The notes beneath the pieces were generated by a model. The model ran no database searches. It saw only the letters and a program-made list of their open reading frames with translations, and was not told the origin of the DNA. From Micromonospora sp. PLK6-60 (GTDB taxonomy: Bacteria > Actinomycetota > Actinomycetes > Mycobacteriales > Micromonosporaceae), in assembly GCF_019890675.1 (NCBI RefSeq), contig NZ_JAIOAA010000026.1, forward strand, positions 1 through 56,774: a stretch of DNA of 56,774 nt, in the 5' to 3' direction. Shown here in pieces: positions 17,138 to 22,955 of this stretch. The position numbers and the translations under genes were made by a program. The first letter of the stretch is position 1, and each line of letters starts with the position of its first letter.

Positions 17138-17205
17138 GGCAGCTCTTTTGCGACGGGCGACCAGACAGCGATCGGTGAAGCCGACGGTGGTAGCGAGAGC
17201 ATCCG

Positions 17206-17442
17206 ATGAAGTATCAGATCAAGCTGGCGTTGACCATCTTTGTCGTCGGCCTGGCGGGCACCATTCTCTTTCAGGCGCTGACTCACGGGTGGTCGACAAC
17301 CTCACGAGCGCTCGTGGCGACAGCATTCTTCTTCGGACTTTTGGCGGTGCTTGTCGGCCTGGCCATTCACTACAGTATGCGTGACCGGGCAAGAGCACTG
17401 ACAAAGAATGAGGTTTCGCCCTGGCGGTCAACCGACTTATGA
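17206..17442 (+). CDS. Small two-helix membrane protein
   Basis: 78 aa: IKLALTIFVVGLAGTILF, then LVATAFFFGLLAVLVGLAI, then the basic tail MRDRARALTKNEVSPW. The start ATG is preceded by GAGAG at suitable spacing. AT-richer codon use groups it with the RHS tail. It could be an extra or orphan immunity-type gene left by tip exchange (inference); I recognise no family. Confidence 0.6.
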   Translation: MKYQIKLALTIFVVGLAGTILFQALTHGWSTTSRALVATAFFFGLLAVLVGLAIHYSMRDRARALTKNEVSPWRSTDL

Positions 17443-17485
17443 AGGGCTCATGGAAACCGCGCAGGACGAGTGATCCGGATCAGCA

Positions 17486-17689
17486 GTGGCGCCTGACAAC
17501 TCTTTCCGCAATCTGGAACTGCGAGTGGCGACAGTGTTCCTGCTGCTCTCGGTGGTGGTGCTGGGCCCGCTGGTCGACAGCCCGGAGCTGACGACCCTGG
17601 AGCGTACGTCGAGAGTCGTCGGCGGCATCGCGTTGGTCCTGCTGGCGACCGTGTCGATCTATCAGGCCCGCCGTCGCGGCGGCGGCTAG
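17486..17689 (+). CDS. Small two-helix membrane protein
   Basis: 67 aa starting at GTG: ELRVATVFLLLSVVVLGPLV, a polar loop DSPELTTLERTSR, VVGGIALVLLATVSIY and an Arg/Gly tail. No clear ribosome binding site. It is 43 bases after the previous small membrane gene and only 9 bases from the convergent DUF397 gene. Function unknown; codon use is closer to the chromosomal norm than the gene before it. Confidence 0.5.
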   Translation: MAPDNSFRNLELRVATVFLLLSVVVLGPLVDSPELTTLERTSRVVGGIALVLLATVSIYQARRRGGG

Positions 17690-17698
17690 CCGCCGTGG

Positions 17699-17893
17699 TC
17701 AGCGCGCCGACCGTACGCCGTCGACGAACGTCCGCCACGCCGCCGGCGCGAAGGTGAGGGTGCCGCCGTCGCGGTCCTTGGAGTCGCGGACGGCGACCAC
17801 GCCGGGCAGGTTGTCGGCGACCTCGACGCAGTCACCGCCGTTGGAACTGCTGCGGGTGCTGGTGCGCCACCGGGCGCCGGTCAGCTCAGCCAT
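17699..17893 (-). CDS. DUF397 domain protein
   Basis: 64 aa, the full length of the DUF397 family: MAELTGARWRTSTRSSSNGG, DCVEVADNLPGVVAVRDSKD, and AWRTFVDGVR. DUF397 proteins pair with XRE/DUF5753 regulators across actinobacteria (the BldB-like or Scr1/Scr2-like arrangement described in streptomycetes). Its ATG overlaps the end of the regulator gene by 13 bases, so translation is coupled. Confidence 0.9.
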   Translation of the reverse strand: MAELTGARWRTSTRSSSNGGDCVEVADNLPGVVAVRDSKDRDGGTLTFAPAAWRTFVDGVRSAR

Positions 17894-18630
17894 TCTCGCC
17901 TCGTCAGGAACTCGATGGTCTGGTCGCGTGGCAACGCCACCGACCTGAGAGTGTCCCAGACCTGCCGGAGGGCGGCAATGTCCTTGGTGGTGCGACCGGC
18001 GGCCTGGTCGTCGAGGTAGGCGAGATCTTCGCCGGTGTCGGTGGTGGCCAGCACGAGCGGGCCGGCCTGGCCGGGGTGGAAGCCGGCGCTCAGCGGCACC
18101 ACGTGCAGCAGCACCTTCGGGCGCCGGGCCATGGCCACCAGGTGGTCGAGCTGCGGGCGCATGATCTCCGGGTCGCCCCGCAGCAGCGCCACCTCGTCGA
18201 TGACAAAGACGGTGAGCGGCGGCCGGGGCCGGCCGAACACGTCGGCCTGCCGGGCCAGCCGGGCGGCCACGTAGCCCTCCACCTCGTCGCCGGCGAGCGG
18301 GCCGCAGCTCAGCACCGCGTGTGCGTACGCCTCGGTCTGCAGCAGGCCGGGCACGACGGTCGGCTGGAACGAGCGGAGGGTGTCGGCGCGGCGTTCCACC
18401 TCGGCCCAGGGCAGGAACCAGACCGGCTCGCGGGGCCTGACCACGTCCGGCCACAGCTCGCCAACCTCCCGGCCGAGCGTGGCGCAGACCGCCGCCCGGT
18501 GCCGGGGGTGCGGTACCCGACCCGGAGTCACCCAGCGGGCGGCCGTCTTCGGGTCCACCCCGACGTGGCCGGCGAGCGATTCGGCGGTCTCGCCGGCCTC
18601 CGCCATGGCGATCCGCAGCGCGTCGTTCAT
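17881..18630 (-). CDS. XRE-family regulator with DUF5753 (Scr1-type)
   Basis: 249 aa. An N-terminal helix-turn-helix (MNDALRIAMAEAGETAESLA...VDPKTAARWVTPGRVPHPRH, about 1-60) is followed by a DUF5753 domain (about 90-245) with FQPTVVPGLLQTEAYA, VFVIDEVALLRGDPEIM, LLHVVPLSAGFHPGQAG and FVIDE. The family regulates partner DUF397 genes and sometimes development or antibiotic production. The ATG at 18630 has GGAGG five bases upstream. It forms an overlapping two-gene unit with DUF397; the strongest reading is a Scr1/Scr2-like, TA-like pair. Confidence 0.9.
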   Translation of the reverse strand: MNDALRIAMAEAGETAESLAGHVGVDPKTAARWVTPGRVPHPRHRAAVCATLGREVGELWPDVVRPREPVWFLPWAEVERRADTLRSFQPTVVPGLLQTEAYAHAVLSCGPLAGDEVEGYVAARLARQADVFGRPRPPLTVFVIDEVALLRGDPEIMRPQLDHLVAMARRPKVLLHVVPLSAGFHPGQAGPLVLATTDTGEDLAYLDDQAAGRTTKDIAALRQVWDTLRSVALPRDQTIEFLTRREWLS

Positions 18631-18805
18631 GCCTGCCTCCACGAGGGACGTTCCGGACGTCCGCCGACCCTATCGTCACGCGGTGTGGCCGTCGCGCGAC
18701 GCGCGGCAGGGTTTCCAGCAGCGAAACCGCCGTCGTGGGCGGGACCGCCGGTCGCTCCCGGCCCGCCCGGCCGGGTGGCCCCAGCCGTACGACGAGGAGG
18801 CCGCC

Positions 18806-19141
18806 GTGAGCAGTCGTGAACCCGCCCCGCCGTCCCGGCCGGCGCGTCCGCACGTACCCATGCGGCCGTTGTGGCGGTGCCGGGCGTGCGGCGCGCACTG
18901 GCCGTGCCAGCCGGCGCGGCTGGCGTTGCTGGCCGAGTACCGCGACGACCGGACGGCGCTGCTGGTGTACCTGGCGACGGTGATGAGCGAGGCCGCCGGG
19001 CAGCTCGCCCAGCTCGGCGGCCAGCCCGATCCGGCGGAGCTGACCGCCCGCTTCCTCACCTGGGCCCGCGCCCCCGGAGCCGGCGGTCATGACCGCCCGC
19101 TTCGTCGCCTGGGCCCATGCCCCGGGGGTAGGCGGTCATGA
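18806..19141 (+). CDS. Conserved actinobacterial protein with WRCRACGAHWPC motif
   Basis: 111 aa. After a Pro-rich start, MRPLWRCRACGAHWPC carries three Cys and a His in a zinc-finger-like spacing, then LALLAEYRDDRTALLVYLA and ELTARFLTWAR. The family is often encoded next to XRE/DUF5753 regulators, as here (divergent); function unknown. GAGGAGG before the GTG at 18806 fixes the start. The last about 20 codons lie in a 49-base tandem duplication that is not a multiple of three, so the original C-terminus (…FLTWARAPG) has been replaced by an out-of-frame Arg-rich tail. Confidence 0.75.
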   Translation: MSSREPAPPSRPARPHVPMRPLWRCRACGAHWPCQPARLALLAEYRDDRTALLVYLATVMSEAAGQLAQLGGQPDPAELTARFLTWARAPGAGGHDRPLRRLGPCPGGRRS

Positions 19142-19187
19142 TCGCGCGCTTCCTCACCTGGGCGCTCGCCCCGGGGTCGACGGTCAT
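19042..19187 (+). repeat. Three tandem copies of a ~49-bp unit
   Basis: Units at 19042-19090, 19091-19139 (49 bases each) and 19140-19187 (48 bases), each built on GACCGCCCGCTTCCTCACCT ... GGCGGTCAT. Each unit can encode TARFLTWAxAPG, but in successive reading frames. The first unit is the original gene end; the others are duplications now partly untranslated. Confidence 0.9.
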
Positions 19188-19263
19188 GATCACGCTCGAA
19201 CATGGAAATAGGGGCCTTCCGGCAACCGGAAGGCCCCTATTTCAGGGACCGAGCGTGATCATG
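19185..19263. repeat. Concentric inverted repeat / bidirectional terminator
   Basis: An inner 18-base perfect stem (GAAATAGGGGCCTTCCGG with loop CAA, 19205-19243) sits exactly centred inside outer 14-base arms CATGATCACGCTCG / CGAGCGTGATCATG (19185-19198 and 19250-19263). It lies between convergent genes and likely terminates both. The outer arm recurs at 4262 and, in variants, at 19273-19300. Confidence 0.9.
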
Positions 19264-19311
19264 CGCGGGGTGCGAGCGCGATCATGCGGGCAGCGTGATC
19301 GAGCGGGCGGG

Positions 19312-21930
19312 TCAGGACAGGGTGCAGGCCCGGCCGTTGAGGGTGACCAGACCCGGATCCGGGTTGGGGCCGAAGGACGTCGAGCCGTTCAGGCCGAACG
19401 TGATCGAGCCCCCGGGCGCGATCTTCGCGTTCCACGGCAGGTTCTTCGCGGTGACCGTCGCGCCGGCCTGGGCGACCTCCGCCGACCAGGAGTGGGTCAC
19501 CTTCTGGTCGGTGAGGAACGCCCACCGCAGCGACCAGCCGTTCACCGCGGAGCTGCCGGTGTTGCGTACGGTCACCTGGGTGGTGAAGCCCGCCGGCCAG
19601 CTGCCGTGGGTGGTGTAGCTGACCGCGCAGCTCGGCGCGGGCACCGCGCCCGCGTCGCCCTGGTCGGCGAGGAAGGACGCCAGCCAGGCCAGCGCCGAGT
19701 TCCAGTTGATCGCCACCTCGTTCGTCGCGTACGAGTTGATGTCGTCCACGTAGCAGAACATCGGCGCGCAGCCGGCCAGCAGCTGTGCGGCGAACGGGTC
19801 CTGGAGGGCGGCGTTCGGGCCACCGGCGAGCGAGCCGGCCGGCGGGTTCGGCGACGCCGGGTCGAGCTGGTGGGCGAAGATCCGGCTGTGCTGGTTGCGG
19901 GCGTGCTGCTCACCCCAGCCGGTCACGTACGACATGTTCAGCGCGTTGCGGCCGAACAGGTAGTCCGCGCCCTGCACCGCCCCGTCCCGGTACTTCGCGT
20001 TCCGGGTCAGGTCGAACGCGGTGGCCAGCACGATCACGTTGTTGATCACGTTGCTGTTGCTGCCCCACACGTACGCCGCGGGGGTGCCGGGCAGCGGCAG
20101 CCCGTACGCCTGGTCGGTGAGCGCGGCCAGGTAGCGGTCGGCGGCGGCGGTGACCGACGCGCGGACCCGGGCCTTCTCGGCGGCCGGCAGGTTGCTCGGC
20201 ACGGTGGCCAGGTCGAGCCGGCCCACCGCGGCCACGCTCTGCCAGCCGAACGCGCCGGCGGCGTCGAACACATCGGCGGTGTGCCGGGGCGAGGCGGTCA
20301 GGTCCGTCAGGTACGCCTTCTCCCCGGTGGTCAGGTACAGCTCGACGGCCGCCCAGTAGAACTCGTCGGTGACGTCGCTGTCGTCGTACGCGCCGCCGCC
20401 GTTGCCGTCGGTCGGGCTGGCGTAGATCGCCGGGTGCGCCTTGGCCGCCGCGTACGCGGTGCGCGCCGCGTCCCGGCAGCGCTTGGCGAACGCCGCGTCG
20501 TACGGGGCGTAGAGCCGGCCGCACTGGGCGGCGACGGCGGCCAGGTTGAGGGTGGCCGCGGTGGACGGCGGGTGCAGCTCGCGCGGCTGCGGGTCGTCCT
20601 GCGGGGCGAGCGGCAGGCCGGTCCAGTTCTGGTCGTGGATCTTGTGGTGCACCATCCCGGCCAGCGGCTTGCCGGCCGGCACCTGCATGCGCAGCAGGAA
20701 GTCCAGCTCCCAGCGCGCCTCGTCGAGGATGTCCGGCACCTGGTTGCCGCGCTCGGGCACCCGCAACGTCGAGTCGCCGAGCGCCGCGCCGCCGTCGGCG
20801 GTCTCCGCGGTCTTGGTCCGCTCGAACGCGTTCAGCAGCTGGTAGGTGGCGATGCCGCCGTTGACCACGTACTTGCCGTGGTCGCCCGCGTCGTACCAGC
20901 CGCCGCGCACGTCCAGCCGGTAGTCGCACACCCCGGGCTGGCAGGGCACGTCGGTGTCGCCCTTGTTGGGCGCCACGCCGAGGTGGCCGGCCGGGCGGGC
21001 GTACTCGGCGCCGATCAGGTCACCGTCGATCGGGGTGCCGCTGCGCTGGGCGTAGAAGAACTGGAGAGCGTCGGCGCGCAGCCCGTCGTAGAGCGTCCCG
21101 GAGATGTCGAACGGGTGGCTGGCCGCGCCGTCGACCACCAGCGTGTAGCCGGTGCCCGGGGTGCGGAAGGCGGAGAAGTCGACGGTCTGCGTGTTCTCCC
21201 CGGAGGCGGCGTCCACGCCGCGCGGGGTGCTGCTGCCGGCGGCCACCACCGCGCCCGCGGCCGAGCGCAGCTGCCAGGCCAGCGGTTCGGTCGCCTCGGT
21301 CACCACGGTCGCGTGCTTCGGGCCGCCGGGCAGGTAGCCGACCTGGTTGACCCGCACCGGCGGCCCGGTGTCCGGCTCGTACGGCGGGGCGGGCTCGCCG
21401 CCGCGCAGCGACACGTTGTCCAGGCAGAAGGTCTGCGCGGCGGCGCTCCCGCCGATCTGGAAGATCAACTGCGCGGACGGGTTCTCGGTGGGCGCGGTGA
21501 AGGTCCGCTCCACGTGCTGCACCGTCGTGCCGGCGGCCACGTCGGCGGTGAAATACCCGGTGTACGGGGCACTGCCCTGCTGGAGCACCGCCTTGACCCC
21601 GGCGCCCGGGGTGGCCCGTACGTCGAAGGAGAGGGTGTATTCGGCGCCGGCGAGCAGCCGGACGCCGTCCTGGCCGATGCCGGCGTCCCAGGGGTTGGCG
21701 GTGCCGGCGGCGACGGTGGTGCACAGCCAGCCGTCGGTCACCCCGAGCTGGCCGGTGCCGTAGGAGAACCACGGGCTGACGCCGGCGCTAAAGTCGCCGT
21801 TGCTGATCTGTTCGGGGGCGTCGGGCGGCACCTCGGCGTACGCCGGGGCGGCGCCCGCGCCGGTGAGGGCGAGGGCGGTCGCCGCGGCGAGCGCCGCGTG
21901 GCGGCGTCGGCGACGGGTGGATGGCGTCAC
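19312..21930 (-). CDS. Secreted GH9 endoglucanase (CBM4/9-Ig-GH9-CBM2)
   Basis: 872 aa cellulase. A signal peptide (Arg-rich start, cleavage near PAYAE) is followed by a CBM4/9-like domain (about 35-190, QISNGDFSAGVSPWFSYGTG and TFCLDNVSLRGG), a CelD_N-type Ig domain (about 205-295, VRVNQVGYLPGGPKHATV), the GH9 catalytic domain (about 300-750) and a C-terminal CBM2 (about 770-872, CAVSYTTHGSWPAGF...PNPDPG). GH9 residues visible: GGWYDAGDHGKY (catalytic Asp pair), the His region GWGEQHARNQHSR and the acid Glu in NEVAINWNSALAW. It hydrolyses beta-1,4-glucan outside the cell. GGAGG before the GTG at 21930 fixes the start. A perfect CebR-type operator upstream indicates repression lifted by cello-oligosaccharides. 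Confidence 0.95.
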   Translation of the reverse strand: MTPSTRRRRRHAALAAATALALTGAGAAPAYAEVPPDAPEQISNGDFSAGVSPWFSYGTGQLGVTDGWLCTTVAAGTANPWDAGIGQDGVRLLAGAEYTLSFDVRATPGAGVKAVLQQGSAPYTGYFTADVAAGTTVQHVERTFTAPTENPSAQLIFQIGGSAAAQTFCLDNVSLRGGEPAPPYEPDTGPPVRVNQVGYLPGGPKHATVVTEATEPLAWQLRSAAGAVVAAGSSTPRGVDAASGENTQTVDFSAFRTPGTGYTLVVDGAASHPFDISGTLYDGLRADALQFFYAQRSGTPIDGDLIGAEYARPAGHLGVAPNKGDTDVPCQPGVCDYRLDVRGGWYDAGDHGKYVVNGGIATYQLLNAFERTKTAETADGGAALGDSTLRVPERGNQVPDILDEARWELDFLLRMQVPAGKPLAGMVHHKIHDQNWTGLPLAPQDDPQPRELHPPSTAATLNLAAVAAQCGRLYAPYDAAFAKRCRDAARTAYAAAKAHPAIYASPTDGNGGGAYDDSDVTDEFYWAAVELYLTTGEKAYLTDLTASPRHTADVFDAAGAFGWQSVAAVGRLDLATVPSNLPAAEKARVRASVTAAADRYLAALTDQAYGLPLPGTPAAYVWGSNSNVINNVIVLATAFDLTRNAKYRDGAVQGADYLFGRNALNMSYVTGWGEQHARNQHSRIFAHQLDPASPNPPAGSLAGGPNAALQDPFAAQLLAGCAPMFCYVDDINSYATNEVAINWNSALAWLASFLADQGDAGAVPAPSCAVSYTTHGSWPAGFTTQVTVRNTGSSAVNGWSLRWAFLTDQKVTHSWSAEVAQAGATVTAKNLPWNAKIAPGGSITFGLNGSTSFGPNPDPGLVTLNGRACTLS

Positions 21931-21990
21931 GGGGATTCCTCCGGTGGTGAGGTTCCGGTGCGGTTGACCAGGGGAAACTCCCACGAGTGC

Positions 21991-22004
21991 TGGGAGCGCT
22001 CCCA
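21991..22004. promoter_or_regulatory. CebR-type operator
   Basis: Perfect 14-base palindrome TGGGAGCGCTCCCA, identical to the operator of the cellobiose repressor CebR known from streptomycetes, 60 bases before the cellulase start codon. A LacI-family repressor is expected elsewhere in the genome; none lies in this window. Confidence 0.9.
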
Positions 22005-22159
22005 CTTTTCAGCCCGATGCTTCCAGCGGGTAACCCGCATGTCAATTGATCTGGCTGAATGAGCTGCCGGGTCGGCCCGACGTGAGATTCGCCGCGCGAC
22101 GCGCCGTCGTCCCGATCTCCTAGAGACAATCCGGCCCTCGGCCTGGCAGGCTGCGTGCC

Positions 22160-22888
22160 ATGACCCTGAAGCTTCGTTCCGTGGGGGCGAGCGACCGTGG
22201 GCTGATCCGCAGCGGAAACCAGGACGCCTACCACGCCGGCGCCTGGCTCGTCGCCGTCGCCGACGGCATGGGCGGCATGGCCGCCGGTGACCTCGCCAGC
22301 CGGATCGCTATCGACTCGGTCGGGCCACTGGACGTCGAAACCCCCGAACACGCCCTGGTGGAGGCGCTGCAGAGCGGCATCCAGCTGGCCACCACCCGGA
22401 TCCGGCAGGCGGTGACCGAGGACCCGGAACGGCAGGGCATGGGCACCACCCTGACCGCGCTGCTGTTCGCCCGTACCGGCAGCTGCCTGGCCCTGGCGCA
22501 CGTCGGCGACTCCCGGGCCTACCTGTACCGCGAGGGTGTGCTCAAGCAGGTCACCCGGGACGACACCTTCGTGCAGATGCTTGTCGACCAGGGCGTGATA
22601 AGCCCCGAGGAGGCCGGCAGCCACCCCCGCCGGGCCGTGGTCACCCAGGCGTTGCAGGGCGACGAGGTCTCCCCGGCGTACGCCACGATGGTCCCCCGGG
22701 CGGGCGACCGCTGGCTGCTGTGCAGCGACGGCCTCTCCAACGTGGTCCGGCCGGACACGCTGAGCGAGGTGCTCGGCGGCGCGGCCGACCGGGACGGGTG
22801 CGCCCGCCAGCTGATCGAGCTGGCGCTGCGCGCCGGCGGCCCGGACAACATCACGGTGCTGATCGCCGACGTCACCGACGAGGACTGA
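22160..22888 (+). CDS. PP2C-family Ser/Thr protein phosphatase
   Basis: 242 aa cytosolic PPM phosphatase with no membrane segment. All metal-binding motifs are present: IRSGNQDAYHAG, VAVADGMGGMAAGD, GMGTTLTALL, AHVGDSRAYLYREG, LLCSDGLSN and GGPDNITVLIADV. It dephosphorylates Ser/Thr residues modified by PknB-like kinases; no kinase is adjacent, so the partner is unknown. Lacking a transmembrane region it differs from the cell-division phosphatase PstP. An AGGCT box a few bases before the ATG suggests a leaderless mRNA. Confidence 0.92.
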   Translation: MTLKLRSVGASDRGLIRSGNQDAYHAGAWLVAVADGMGGMAAGDLASRIAIDSVGPLDVETPEHALVEALQSGIQLATTRIRQAVTEDPERQGMGTTLTALLFARTGSCLALAHVGDSRAYLYREGVLKQVTRDDTFVQMLVDQGVISPEEAGSHPRRAVVTQALQGDEVSPAYATMVPRAGDRWLLCSDGLSNVVRPDTLSEVLGGAADRDGCARQLIELALRAGGPDNITVLIADVTDED

Positions 22889-22902
22889 TCCCGGCCGCCA
22901 GG

Positions 22903-22955
22903 TGTTAACAGGGGGCCCCTGCTATGCAGAATGCGTTAACAGGGGCCCCTCCTTA
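22903..22955. repeat. GGGGCCCC repeat, TATGCAGAATGC-centre type
   Basis: Arms GTTAACAGGGGGCCCC and GTTAACAGGGGCCCCTCC flank CTGCTATGCAGAATGCG, the same centre as at 9901. The right end (TTA on the plus strand at 22953-22955) provides the TAA stop codon of the convergent hrpB gene. Confidence 0.88.

Noticed and set aside
12890..17690. Integrated plasmid or prophage
   Set aside because: No integrase, attachment repeats or tRNA flank the AT-richer RHS region; a locally exchanged toxin tip explains the composition.
19138..22062. 974-codon plus-strand frame over the cellulase
   Set aside because: Shadow of the GH9 gene; no domain and no valid codon pattern.
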